Part shown: positions 17,530 through 26,471 of the stretch, one piece after another | Numbering within the stretch: position 1 is the first letter of the stretch | Layout: the number at the start of each line of letters is the position of its first letter | DNA from: an uncultured Gellertiella sp. | GTDB lineage: Bacteria > Pseudomonadota > Alphaproteobacteria > Rhizobiales > Rhizobiaceae | Direction: 5' to 3' | Length of the DNA stretch: 64,000 nt | Assembly: GCF_963457605.1 (NCBI RefSeq) | Contig: NZ_OY735139.1 | Span: forward strand, 3,564,001-3,628,000 | Translations under genes and position numbers: made by a program | The notes under the pieces: generated by a model | What the model saw: only the letters and a program-made list of their open reading frames with translations | Told to the model about the DNA's origin: nothing | Database searches by the model: none

Positions 17530-17560
17530 AAAAAACCCGCCGAAAGGCGGGTTTTGGTTT
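17530..17560 (+). terminator. Terminator between smpB and the NYN gene
   Basis: A 10-bp stem AAAACCCGCC/GGCGGGTTTT with a GAAA tetraloop and T-rich flanks on both sides. It lies between convergent genes and is probably bidirectional. Confidence 0.88.
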
Positions 17561-17580
17561 GCTGTACTCGAAGTCTGAAA

Positions 17581-18159
17581 TCAGCTGTCGGCGTCTTCGG
17601 TGACGGGTTCGACCACCCGGACCGCGCGTTCGCTCGGATCGCGGCCAACTTCGGCGCGCAGCGTCGTCAGATCGATGAAATGGTCGGCCTGGCGGCGCAG
17701 GTCGTCGGCAATCATCGGCGGCTGGGTGGCCATGGTCGAGACGACGGAGACCTTGCGGCCCTTGCGCTGCAAGGCTTCGACCAGCGTGGTGAAATCGCCG
17801 TCGCCGGAGAAGATCACCAGATGATCGACCGTCTCGGCCTGTTCCATCGCGTCGATGGCCAGCTCGATATCCATGTTGCCCTTGATCTTGCGGCGACCCA
17901 TGGAATCGGTGAATTCCTTGGCGGGCTTGGTGATGACCTTGTAGCCATTGTAATCAAGCCAGTCGATCAGCGGGCGGATCGACGAATATTCCTGATCCTC
18001 GATCAGCGCCGTGTAGTAATAGGCGCGAAGCAGATAGCCGCGCTTCTGGAAGGCCTTGAGCAACTTTCTGTAGTCGATGTCGAAGCCGAGGCTCTTGGAG
18101 GCAGCATAAAGATTTGCGCCGTCGATAAACAGGGCTATTTTTTCGCGTGGATCAAACAT
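17581..18159 (-). CDS. NYN-domain (LabA/DUF88) putative ribonuclease
   Basis: A 192-residue PIN-like NYN-domain protein. Metal-binding acidic residues are visible in LFIDGANLY (Asp13), KGNMDIELAIDAM and VIFSGDGDF. Relatives are putative single-strand RNA nucleases; no substrate can be inferred. The start has AGGA about 9 bases upstream. It converges with smpB across a shared terminator. The highly charged tail after residue 170 varies in the family. Confidence 0.85.
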   Translation of the reverse strand: MFDPREKIALFIDGANLYAASKSLGFDIDYRKLLKAFQKRGYLLRAYYYTALIEDQEYSSIRPLIDWLDYNGYKVITKPAKEFTDSMGRRKIKGNMDIELAIDAMEQAETVDHLVIFSGDGDFTTLVEALQRKGRKVSVVSTMATQPPMIADDLRRQADHFIDLTTLRAEVGRDPSERAVRVVEPVTEDADS

Positions 18160-18741
18160 GTCAAAAATCCTGAATTAAAAAGGATACAATATTGCGACAT
18201 GATGGAAAAATAGGCTTCCGGGCATGATCGCAGGGGAAGTACAGGCATATCCTTACTGTTCGTAATATAAATGTTATTTCAAACTACCGATCCTTCCAAG
18301 CAACTATAGGTTGCCGCAGGCAAAATTCTGGCACAGGGAAATCCCGGTTCAGGACGGTAGTGTCAGAAATCTGCATACCCCATTCGCCCAATAAAATAGA
18401 TAGTTTGCACCAATCTCAAGAGAATTCTGGAATTTTCATGCCCTGTGCTTCGTTTCTGGCTATATTTGGTGTCGGAGAAGGTGGTGGCCAGCGCCTCCTA
18501 TAATGCGTGTGTATGGATAACCAGTCAATCAGAAGTTAGTAACAGTCCGGTGATTTCTGCTTGTGTCATCGCTGCGGACCGGGCAGGTGGCCGCGCTGAT
18601 TCGTGTTGGGCTGGCGTCTTTTTTCGCGCGGTCACGAGGAAAATCGGGGTTGCGTCAGGAAAAACTTGAATTTGCAGGCCATTGCTTGTATCGGGCATGA
18701 CAAAGCACATCCCCTGAATTCGTGAACATGAAGGACAGGCC
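18160..18741. other. 580-base spacer upstream of rpoZ
   Basis: A long, relatively AT-rich gap between the divergent NYN and rpoZ genes. A possible rpoZ promoter is TTGAAT at 18666-18671 with TATCGG at 18689-18694 (17-base spacing), a weak match. A T-run in CTTTTTTCGC near 18618-18627 could end a short transcript. No protein gene was convincing, and I could not identify a small RNA. Confidence 0.45.
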
Positions 18742-19146
18742 ATGGCCCGTGTCACCGTAGAAGACTGCATTGATAAGGTTGATAACCGTTTTGAGCTGGT
18801 GCTTCTGGCCAGCCATCGCGCGCGTCTGATCTCGCAAGGTGCGCCCATCACCATCGACCGCGACAATGACAAGAACCCCGTCGTGGCGCTGCGCGAAATT
18901 GCCGACGAGATGCTGTCGCCCGACGATCTCAAGGAAGACCTGATCCATTCGCTGCAGAAGCATGTCGAAGTCGACGAGCCCGAGCATGATGGCAGCGCGA
19001 TGCTGGGTGCCGGTGCCGACACCCCGGACAAGAGCCTCGACGAAGACGACCTGCCGGAAACCATCACCTTCGACCAGATGTCGGAAGAAGAACTGCTGGC
19101 CGGCATCGAGGGCCTGGTTCCCCCGGAAAAGAGCGACGATTACTGA
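18742..19146 (+). CDS. rpoZ: DNA-directed RNA polymerase omega subunit
   Basis: A 134-residue omega subunit. The conserved N-terminal core contains [22 protein letters not shown], and [12 protein letters not shown]. The acidic C-terminal extension, rich in Asp and Glu, is usual in rhizobia. Omega stabilises beta-prime and forms part of a (p)ppGpp site, which fits its place just before rsh. Confidence 0.95.
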   Translation: MARVTVEDCIDKVDNRFELVLLASHRARLISQGAPITIDRDNDKNPVVALREIADEMLSPDDLKEDLIHSLQKHVEVDEPEHDGSAMLGAGADTPDKSLDEDDLPETITFDQMSEEELLAGIEGLVPPEKSDDY

Positions 19147-19335
19147 GGGATGTCACGGACCGGGCTGTTGGCCATCGGCGGGCAGCCGGGTTGAGCTGTC
19201 GCTTTCCGCAGAGAATCGGCATTCAGCGTCTTCCCTGCCAGCCTCATTCGTGATTCACATGGATAATTGCGTTGCAATGCGATGCGCCGGTCTTATGATT
19301 GGCGCATCTTTGTTTGGGCCGGGAGACTGCTTGGA

Positions 19336-21549
19336 ATGATGCGGCAATACGAGCTCGTTGAGCGCGTTCAGAAATACAAGCCTGACGCCAACGAAGCTCT
19401 CCTGAACAAGGCCTATGTCTATGCGATGCAAAAGCATGGACAGCAGAAGCGGGCAAGCGGCGATCCCTATATCTCGCACCCGCTCGAAGTTGCCGCCATC
19501 CTCACCGAAATGCATCTGGATGAATCGACCATCGCGGTGGCCCTGCTGCACGATACGATCGAGGATACCAGTGCCACCCGCGCGGAGATCGACGAGCTGT
19601 TCGGCGAGGATATCGGTGCGCTGGTCGAGGGCCTGACCAAGATCAAGAAGCTCGATCTCGTCACCAAGAAGGCCAAGCAGGCCGAAAACCTGCGCAAATT
19701 GCTGCTGGCCATTTCCGATGATGTCCGGGTACTGCTGGTCAAGCTTGCCGACCGGCTGCACAACATGCGCACGCTCGACCACATGTCGGCGGAAAAGCGG
19801 GCCCGGATTTCCGAAGAAACCATGGAAATCTATGCACCGCTGGCCGGTCGCATGGGCATGCAGGACATGCGCGAAGAGCTGGAGGAACTGTCCTTCCGCC
19901 ACATCAACCCGGAAGCCTACGAAACCGTCACCCAACGGCTGGAAGAGCTGTCGCGTCGCAACGAGGGGCTGGTCAAGAAGATCGAGGACGAATTGCGCGA
20001 CCTGCTGGTCGCCAATGGCCTGGTCGGGGCCTCGGTCAAGGGGCGGCAGAAGAAGGCCTATTCGGTATTCCGCAAGATGCAGTCGAAGTCGCTGTCCTTC
20101 GAGCAATTGTCCGATGTCTACGGCTTCCGCATCATCGTCGAGAGCATTCCGGCCTGCTATCAGGCGCTGGGCGTGGTCCACAGCCGCTGGCGCGTCGTGC
20201 CGGGGCGGTTCAAGGACTATATCTCGACACCGAAGCAGAATGACTATCGCTCGATCCACACCACCATTGTCGGCCCGTCGCGCCAGCGCATCGAATTGCA
20301 GATCCGCACCAAGCGGATGCATGACATTGCCGAATATGGCATCGCCGCCCACACGCTCTACAAGGATGCGCCGGGTGGCGCGGAAGGCGAGGCGCTGGGG
20401 CGCGAATCCAATGCCTATTCCTGGCTCCGCCACACGATTGAATCGCTTGCCGAAGGCGACAGCCCGGAAGAATTTCTCGAGCACACCAAGCTCGAACTGT
20501 TCCAGGACCAGGTGTTCTGCTTCACGCCGAAGGGCAAGCTGATCGCGCTGCCGCGCGGGGCGACCCCCATCGACTTTGCCTATGCTGTGCACACCAATAT
20601 CGGCGATACCACCGTGGGTGCCAAGATCAACGGGCGGATCATGCCGCTGGTCACCCGGCTTGCCAATGGCGACGAGGTGGAGATCATCCGTTCCGGCGTG
20701 CAGGTGCCGCCGGCCGCCTGGGAAGAAATCGTCGTCACCGGCAAGGCGCGCGCCGCCATCCGCCGCGCCACCCGCATGGCGATCCGCAAGCAGTACAGCG
20801 GCCTTGGCCACCGGATTCTCGAGCGCACCTTCGAGCGGGCCGGCAAGATTTTTTCCCGCGAGGTGATGAAGCCCGCCTTGCACCGGCTGGGCCAGAAGGA
20901 CGTCGAGGACGCGATAGCCGCCGTCGGTCGCGGCGAGGTGTCGTCGCTCGATGTGCTGCGCGCCGTCTATCCCGATCACCAGGACGAGCGGATCACCGTC
21001 AAGCCAAGCTCCGACGAGGGCTGGTTCAGCATGAATTCCGCCTCCGGCATGGCGTTCCGCCTGCCCGGGCAGATGAAGGGCGGCGTTGCGGAAGCGGGCT
21101 CGGCCCCGATCCGTGGCCTGTCGGGCGCGCTCGATGTCCGCTTTGCCCCCTCGGGCGCGGTGCCGGGCGACCGCATCGTCGGCATCATGGACGCGGGCGA
21201 CGAGGGCATCACCATCTATCCGATCCAGGCCTCGGCCCTGCAAAAGTTCGACGACGAGCCCGAGCGCTGGATCGACGTGCGCTGGGATCTCGATTTTGCC
21301 AACAAGTCGCGTTTCTTCGCCCGCATCCTGATCAATGCGATCAACGAGCCGGGGACGCTTGCCAAGGTCGCCCAGACCGTGGCCACCCTCGATGTCAATA
21401 TCCGCACCCTCAGCATGGTGCGGGTCGCCATCGATTTCACCGAAATGGCGCTGGATCTCGAAGTCTGGGATCTCCGGCAGCTGAACCAGCTTCTGGCCCA
21501 GCTGCGCGAGCTCGATTGCCTCGCCACGGTGAAGCGGGTCTTCGACTGA
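19336..21549 (+). CDS. rsh: Bifunctional (p)ppGpp synthetase/hydrolase Rsh
   Basis: A 737-residue RelA/SpoT homologue controlling the stringent response. Domains in order: HD hydrolase with ISHPLEVA and the HD pair at 72-73 in LLHDTIEDT; synthetase region with KGRQKKAYSVFRKMQ and LSDVYGFRII; TGS domain (VFCFTPKGKLIALP) near 390-450; a helical segment; and a C-terminal ACT domain (last ~75 residues). Both catalytic halves look intact, as expected when one Rsh does both jobs. ATG 19336 follows GGGAG; ATG 19339 is possible. The frame from 19267 adds unrelated residues. Confidence 0.95.
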   Translation: MMRQYELVERVQKYKPDANEALLNKAYVYAMQKHGQQKRASGDPYISHPLEVAAILTEMHLDESTIAVALLHDTIEDTSATRAEIDELFGEDIGALVEGLTKIKKLDLVTKKAKQAENLRKLLLAISDDVRVLLVKLADRLHNMRTLDHMSAEKRARISEETMEIYAPLAGRMGMQDMREELEELSFRHINPEAYETVTQRLEELSRRNEGLVKKIEDELRDLLVANGLVGASVKGRQKKAYSVFRKMQSKSLSFEQLSDVYGFRIIVESIPACYQALGVVHSRWRVVPGRFKDYISTPKQNDYRSIHTTIVGPSRQRIELQIRTKRMHDIAEYGIAAHTLYKDAPGGAEGEALGRESNAYSWLRHTIESLAEGDSPEEFLEHTKLELFQDQVFCFTPKGKLIALPRGATPIDFAYAVHTNIGDTTVGAKINGRIMPLVTRLANGDEVEIIRSGVQVPPAAWEEIVVTGKARAAIRRATRMAIRKQYSGLGHRILERTFERAGKIFSREVMKPALHRLGQKDVEDAIAAVGRGEVSSLDVLRAVYPDHQDERITVKPSSDEGWFSMNSASGMAFRLPGQMKGGVAEAGSAPIRGLSGALDVRFAPSGAVPGDRIVGIMDAGDEGITIYPIQASALQKFDDEPERWIDVRWDLDFANKSRFFARILINAINEPGTLAKVAQTVATLDVNIRTLSMVRVAIDFTEMALDLEVWDLRQLNQLLAQLRELDCLATVKRVFD

Positions 21550-21572
21550 GGGCGAGCGCCGCCACGGGGGAA

Positions 21573-21601
21573 TTGACTGCGTTGCAGCAGTGCAAAAATA
21601 T
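21573..21601 (+). promoter_or_regulatory. Candidate promoter of the DUF3563 gene
   Basis: TTGACT at 21573-21578 is a good -35 box. AAATAT at 21596-21601 is a poor -10 box at 17-base spacing. It would give a leader of about 125 bases before the GTG at 21732. Confidence 0.35.
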
Positions 21602-21731
21602 TAATCAAAACGGCTAAAAAGTGGCAACGCATGCAATAAACGCATGGCAGCTGCACCATACCAGCGTTGGTTTGCGTCCGCCCCCGGTGGTAAAAAGCTT
21701 TTCGATAAATCGATTAGAAGGAATAAAGATC

Positions 21732-21884
21732 GTGTTTGGATCTATCAGGAAGCTCGCCCGCAGCCTGCGTCTGCCCTCCGTGCAGGAACGCGAAATGGCC
21801 TATCTCTGCGAAAGCCGCGATCACTATGATTTCGAATTTCGCCAGCGCCAGGTGGATCGTGGCCTGTTCCGCAAGGAGCTCTGA
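21732..21884 (+). CDS. DUF3563 family small protein
   Basis: A 50-residue basic protein, starting FGSIRKLARSLRLPS after the initiator, with QEREMAYLCES and RQRQVDRGLFRKEL, the pattern of the DUF3563 family found in rhizobia and relatives. Function unknown. The GTG at 21732 follows AGAAGGA at about 9 bases; the longer frame from 21621 runs through non-conserved sequence. The gene stands alone between rsh and the DUF2062 gene. Confidence 0.78.
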   Translation: MFGSIRKLARSLRLPSVQEREMAYLCESRDHYDFEFRQRQVDRGLFRKEL

Positions 21885-22083
21885 ATTGCGGCGTACCCCT
21901 TGCCCGTCTCCGGGCAGCGGGGTGGTCGCCTGGTGACGGGAATGTGATCGCGGTTTATGAGGTCCTAAGGACCGCAAAGCCCGGAAAACATGACTTAACC
22001 ATCGGTAGAACAAGTGTTGTTTCCACGACGCGGATTCGTCGTTTCGTCTTGTTTTCGTCATCTGGCAGGACTAAATAGAAGGC

Positions 22084-22674
22084 ATGTTGTTCCGTCGTAG
22101 ACATAAGCCCGGAGTTGGCGAAAAACTGAAAGCGCTGTTTTGGCCGCGCAAGGGGTTCAGACGTCCGTTTCAGTATTTCGGCATGCGCATCCTGCGGCTC
22201 AATGCAACGCCGCATGCGATTGCGGCGGGTCTCGCTGCCGGTGTTGCTGCGGCCTGGACCCCGTTTATCGGGCTCCACATCGTGCTGTCGTTTGGTCTTG
22301 CCTATCTGCTTGCCGGCAACATGCTTGCTGCCGTGCTCGGCACAACCGCTTTCGGCAATCCGATCACCTACCCCTTCATCTGGGGCCTGAGCTGGAAACT
22401 CGGCAATTACCTGCTGGGCTCGGCGGCGTCACTTGGGGCGGGCGGCATCGATCTCCACCACCTCTTCCACACGCTGTCGATCAGCCAGTTGTGGCGTCCC
22501 TTTATCGCGCCCATGCTGCTCGGCGCTGCGCCGCCTGCCGTGATCAGCGGCATTGTCAGCTATATCGCGGTCTATTTTGCCGCCCGTGTCTTTCAGGCGC
22601 GCCGTCGTCAAAGACTCTCCGAAGTTGCCCGCAATCGCGTCAGCAATGATGGCAGCGGCATCATTACCGTCTGA
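22084..22674 (+). CDS. DUF2062 domain membrane protein
   Basis: A 196-residue inner-membrane protein. A basic N-terminus (LFRRRHKPG, WPRKGFRRPFQYF) precedes the DUF2062 core TPHAIAAGLAAGVAAAW, FIGLHIVLSFGLAYLLAGN and AFGNPITYPFIWG. Three or four hydrophobic helices are visible, with a basic tail. Function not established. It sits between rsh and acpS, as in other rhizobia. Confidence 0.88.
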   Translation: MLFRRRHKPGVGEKLKALFWPRKGFRRPFQYFGMRILRLNATPHAIAAGLAAGVAAAWTPFIGLHIVLSFGLAYLLAGNMLAAVLGTTAFGNPITYPFIWGLSWKLGNYLLGSAASLGAGGIDLHHLFHTLSISQLWRPFIAPMLLGAAPPAVISGIVSYIAVYFAARVFQARRRQRLSEVARNRVSNDGSGIITV

Positions 22675-22761
22675 CTGCTCCCGCTGTTTTCCGGCCATTT
22701 GCCGCCTGCCTGCCGCTCTCCTATAGTGGGCGCTCGATTCCGGCTGGACAGGATCCCCCGC

Positions 22762-23160
22762 ATGATCATAGGCATTGGCAGCGACCTCACGGATATTCGC
22801 CGGGTCGAAAAATCCCTCGACCGTTTCGGCGAACGCTTCACCACGCGCTGCTTTACCGCGGTCGAGCAGGCAAAATCCGATGGCCGCAAGAACCGCGCCG
22901 CCTCCTATGCCAAGCGCTTTGCCGCCAAGGAGGCCTGCGCCAAGGCGCTCGGAACCGGCATCGCCCAGGGCGTGTTCTGGAAGGACATGGGCGTCATCAA
23001 TCTTCCCTCCGGCAAGCCGACCATGCATCTGGCCAATGGTGCGGGCGAACGGCTCGCTGCCATGCTGCCGGAAGGCCATAGGGCCGTGATCCATCTGACC
23101 ATCACCGACGATTATCCCTATGCCCAGGCCTTCGTGATCATCGAAGCCTGCCCGATATAG
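22762..23160 (+). CDS. acpS: Holo-[acyl-carrier-protein] synthase
   Basis: A 132-residue phosphopantetheinyl transferase that converts apo-ACP to the holo form. Mg-binding Asp8 ([10 protein letters not shown]) and Glu57 ([12 protein letters not shown]) are present. ATG 22762 begins the conserved MIIGIGSD motif; the 21 in-frame codons upstream are not conserved. It precedes lepB in the same direction. Confidence 0.95.
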   Translation: MIIGIGSDLTDIRRVEKSLDRFGERFTTRCFTAVEQAKSDGRKNRAASYAKRFAAKEACAKALGTGIAQGVFWKDMGVINLPSGKPTMHLANGAGERLAAMLPEGHRAVIHLTITDDYPYAQAFVIIEACPI

Positions 23161-23244
23161 GCTTTTCCGCCCTGCGCTGGTGCCTGCAACCATTGCCGAT
23201 GGCAGGCGAAAGCGCTAGAGAAGGCGCTTGACGAGATAAAGGGA

Positions 23245-23997
23245 ATGAACCGCGTGGCCGAACAGTCAGTTCACAAGTCGAATGCTTTTTGGGAAAATGT
23301 AAAGGTCATCATCGAGGCCCTGCTGCTGGCGGTGGTGATCCGGACCTTGCTGTTCCAGCCTTTCACCATTCCGTCCGGCTCGATGATGCCGACTTTGCTG
23401 GTCGGCGATTACATTTTCGTCAACAAGTTTGCCTATGGCTATTCGAAATATTCGCTGCCCTTCTCGCCGGATCTGTTCAGCGGCCGGGTGTTCGGCAGTG
23501 ATCCGAAGCGCGGCGATATCGTGGTGTTCCGCAAGCCGTCCGAACCGTCAATCGACTATATCAAGCGCTGCGTCGGCCTGCCCGGCGACCGCATCCAGGT
23601 GACCAATGGCGTGCTGTTCATCAACGGCACCCCGGTGCCGAAACAGCCGGATGGTGCCTTCACCTCCGATTACCGGAAGGACCCCGGCGTCAATGTCCCG
23701 GTGTTCCGCGAAACCTTCGACAATGGCGCGACGTTTGATACGCTTGATCAGGTGCGGGATGGCGAAGGCGACAATACCCGCGAATTCCTGGTGCCGGCGG
23801 GCCATTATTTCATGATGGGCGACAATCGCGACAATTCGCTGGACAGCCGCTTTGACGTCGGATTCGTCCCGGCGGAAAATCTGGTCGGTCGCGCCTCGTT
23901 CATTACCTTCTCCATCGGCAATGACACATCCTTTGCCGAATTGTGGAAATGGCCGTCCAACATGCGCTGGAACCGCATCTTCAAGGCAGTCCAATGA
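23245..23997 (+). CDS. lepB: Signal peptidase I
   Basis: A 250-residue inner-membrane serine protease that removes Sec and Tat signal peptides. One N-terminal transmembrane helix (about 21-36) leads into PSGSMMPTL with nucleophile Ser46. The general base is Lys107 in DYIKRCVGLPGD. The late box GDNRDNSLDSR is intact. It overlaps rnc by four bases (ATGA), so translation is coupled. Order lepB-rnc-era-recO is the usual rhizobial one. Confidence 0.95.
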   Translation: MNRVAEQSVHKSNAFWENVKVIIEALLLAVVIRTLLFQPFTIPSGSMMPTLLVGDYIFVNKFAYGYSKYSLPFSPDLFSGRVFGSDPKRGDIVVFRKPSEPSIDYIKRCVGLPGDRIQVTNGVLFINGTPVPKQPDGAFTSDYRKDPGVNVPVFRETFDNGATFDTLDQVRDGEGDNTREFLVPAGHYFMMGDNRDNSLDSRFDVGFVPAENLVGRASFITFSIGNDTSFAELWKWPSNMRWNRIFKAVQ

Positions 23998-24725
23998 CCT
24001 CGGCGAAGGGACCCGGCCCGAAGGGGCTCGGACCGGAAGACGTCGCCCGGCTGGAGGCTGTGATCGGCTATGATTTCAGCGACAAGGAGCGGCTGGACCG
24101 CGCCCTGACCCATGCCAGCGCGCTCTCGTCGCGCGGCGGCAATTATGAGCGGATGGAATTCCTCGGTGACCGGGTTCTCGGGCTTTGCGTCGCCGAGCAC
24201 CTGTTCGAGACGTTCAAGGATGCCAAGGAAGGCGAACTGTCGGTGCGGCTGAACCAGTTGGTGAGTGCGGCGACCTGCGCTGCCGTTGCCGATGACATGG
24301 AACTGCATCGCTTCATCCGCACCGGAGCCGATGTCAAGAAGATCACCGGCAAGCGCATGCTGAACGTGCGCGCCGATGTGGTCGAGAGCCTGATTGCCGC
24401 GATCTATCTGGATGGCGGGCTGGAGGTGGCGCGGCGCTTCATTCTGCGCTATTGGGAAAAGCGGGTGCAGGAACGCGACAGCGGTCGACGCGATGCCAAG
24501 ACGGCCCTGCAGGAATGGGCCCATGCAAAATTCGCGGTGACGCCCACCTATCGGGTGGATGACCGCAGCGGACCGGATCACGATCCCCGCTTTACGGTGA
24601 CAGTTGAAATTGCCGGCACAAGGCCGGAACAGGGTGTGGAGCGCTCCAAGCGGGCGGCGGAACAGGTTGCCGCCACGCGCATTCTGGAGCGGGAAGGCGT
24701 TTGGCCCGCGTCCGCCAAAGATTGA
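23994..24725 (+). CDS. rnc: Ribonuclease III
   Basis: A 243-residue double-strand-specific endoribonuclease for rRNA and mRNA processing. The nuclease signature is NYERMEFLGDRVL, with the second acidic cluster in DVVESLIAAIYLDGG. The C-terminal double-strand RNA-binding domain has DAKTALQEWAHAK and the final RAAEQVAA. It starts inside the lepB stop (ATGA). Confidence 0.95.
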   Translation: MTSAKGPGPKGLGPEDVARLEAVIGYDFSDKERLDRALTHASALSSRGGNYERMEFLGDRVLGLCVAEHLFETFKDAKEGELSVRLNQLVSAATCAAVADDMELHRFIRTGADVKKITGKRMLNVRADVVESLIAAIYLDGGLEVARRFILRYWEKRVQERDSGRRDAKTALQEWAHAKFAVTPTYRVDDRSGPDHDPRFTVTVEIAGTRPEQGVERSKRAAEQVAATRILEREGVWPASAKD

Positions 24726-24733
24726 TGGAAAAC

Positions 24734-25687
24734 ATGACAGATAACGAAAACATGGCATCTGAGACCGGCGATGTGCCTGCCACGGCGCCTGCCGCAACAC
24801 GGTCGGGCTTCGTCGCCCTGATCGGCGCCACCAATGCCGGCAAGTCGACGCTGGTCAACCGGCTGGTCGGGGCCAAGGTCTCGATCGTCAGCCACAAGGT
24901 GCAGACCACCCGCGCCATCGTGCGGGGCATCGCCATCCACAAGCAGGCGCAGATCGTCTTCATGGACACGCCCGGCATCTTCAAGCCGCGCCGCCGTCTC
25001 GACCGGGCGATGGTCACCACCGCCTGGGGCGGGGCCAAGGATGCCGACCTGATCGCGCTTTTGGTCGACAGCGAGCGTGGCCTGCGCGGCGATGCCGAAC
25101 AGATCCTCGAAGGCCTCAAGGAAGTCCACCAGCCGAAGCTGCTGCTGTTGAACAAGATCGACCAGGTGCGCCCGGAAGAGCTGCTGAAGCTCGCCGCTGC
25201 CGCCAACGAGAAGATTGCCTTCGAGCGCACCTTCATGATCTCCGCCACCACCGGCTCCGGTTGCACGGATCTGATGGACTATCTGCATGACGCGCTGCCG
25301 GAAGGTCCTTGGTACTATCCCGAGGACCAGATCTCCGACCTGCCGATGCGCCAGCTTGCCGCCGAAATCACCCGCGAAAAACTGTTCCTGCGCCTGCACC
25401 AGGAGTTGCCCTATTCCTCCCATGTCGAAACCGAGAAGTGGGAAGAGCGCAAGGACGGCTCGGTGCGCATCGAGCAGGTGATCTATGTCGAGCGCGACAG
25501 CCAGAAGAAGATCGCGCTCGGCAAGAACGGCGAGGCAATCAAGGCAATCTCCATGGCCTCCCGCAAGGAACTGTCGGAAATCCTCGAGCAGCCCGTGCAC
25601 CTGTTCCTGTTCGTCAAGGTCCGCGAAAACTGGGGCGACGACCCCGAACGCTTCCGCGAAATGGGACTGGAATTCCCCAAGGGGTAA
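24734..25687 (+). CDS. era: GTPase Era
   Basis: A 317-residue GTPase that binds 16S rRNA and helps 30S maturation. GTPase motifs: G1 GATNAGKST, G3 DTPG, G4 NKID. The C-terminal KH domain contains RKDGSVRIEQVIYVER and GKNGEAIKAIS. ATG 24734 follows TGGAAAAC; ATG 24725, overlapping the rnc stop, is an alternative. Confidence 0.95.
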   Translation: MTDNENMASETGDVPATAPAATRSGFVALIGATNAGKSTLVNRLVGAKVSIVSHKVQTTRAIVRGIAIHKQAQIVFMDTPGIFKPRRRLDRAMVTTAWGGAKDADLIALLVDSERGLRGDAEQILEGLKEVHQPKLLLLNKIDQVRPEELLKLAAAANEKIAFERTFMISATTGSGCTDLMDYLHDALPEGPWYYPEDQISDLPMRQLAAEITREKLFLRLHQELPYSSHVETEKWEERKDGSVRIEQVIYVERDSQKKIALGKNGEAIKAISMASRKELSEILEQPVHLFLFVKVRENWGDDPERFREMGLEFPKG

Positions 25688-25705
25688 ACCGAAGGCATCA
25701 GTGCC

Positions 25706-26452
25706 ATGCAATGGCAGGAAGAGGCCATCATTCTCGGCGTCAGGCGGCATGGCGAAAGCAGCGTCATCGTCGAGGTGATGACTGCTGGCCATGGACGCCA
25801 TATGGGCATGGTGCGCGGCGGGCGGTCGCGGACGATGCAGCCGGTGCTGCAACCCGGCAACCTGGTCGAGGTTGTCTGGCGGGCGCGGCTGGACGAGCAT
25901 CTCGGCGAATTCCGCATCGAGCCGCTGCGCCAGCGGGCGGCACGGCTGATGGAAACCGCGACCTCGCTCTACGGGTTGCAGTCGATGGCGGCGCTGCTGA
26001 GGCTTTTGCCCGAGCGCGATCCGCACCCGCATCTCTTCGAAGCCCTCAACATCATCCTCGATCATCTCGAGAATCCTGCCGATGCCGGTGAACTCTTCGT
26101 GCGCTTCGAGCTTGCGGTGCTGAACGATCTCGGCTTTGGCCTCGATCTTGCGGAATGCGCGGCAACCGGCCAGCGCCATGACCTGATCTATGTCTCGCCG
26201 AAATCGGGCAGGGCGGTCAGCCGGGAGGCAGGCGCGCCCTATGCGGAGAGGATGCTGCGGCTTCCGCCATTTCTCGGAGAGGGAGACCGGCCGGCGGCGA
26301 CGGCGGAAACCCTCGATGCCGCCTTCCGGCTGACGGCGCATTTCCTGCACCGGCATGTCTATGATCCCCGTGGGATCGCCATGCCATCGGCCCGCGAAGG
26401 CTTCGTGCAGGCGGCGCTTAAGGCGTTGCAGGTCCCGCCCGGGCAGACTTGA
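25706..26452 (+). CDS. recO: DNA repair protein RecO
   Basis: A 248-residue recombination mediator that with RecR loads RecA onto SSB-coated DNA. The N-terminal OB fold begins [18 protein letters not shown] and has [10 protein letters not shown] helical middle domain and the usual C-terminal region follow. The four-Cys zinc site of some RecO proteins is absent; only one Cys (AECAATG) is seen, as in other alphaproteobacteria. It starts 18 bases after era. Confidence 0.93.
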   Translation: MQWQEEAIILGVRRHGESSVIVEVMTAGHGRHMGMVRGGRSRTMQPVLQPGNLVEVVWRARLDEHLGEFRIEPLRQRAARLMETATSLYGLQSMAALLRLLPERDPHPHLFEALNIILDHLENPADAGELFVRFELAVLNDLGFGLDLAECAATGQRHDLIYVSPKSGRAVSREAGAPYAERMLRLPPFLGEGDRPAATAETLDAAFRLTAHFLHRHVYDPRGIAMPSAREGFVQAALKALQVPPGQT

Positions 26453-26471
26453 CCGATCGTCAGGCCAGGCG

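Noticed and set aside
25706-26452. RecO lacking a zinc finger as a defective gene
   Set aside because: Alphaproteobacterial RecO proteins commonly lack the four-Cys motif; length and ends look normal.
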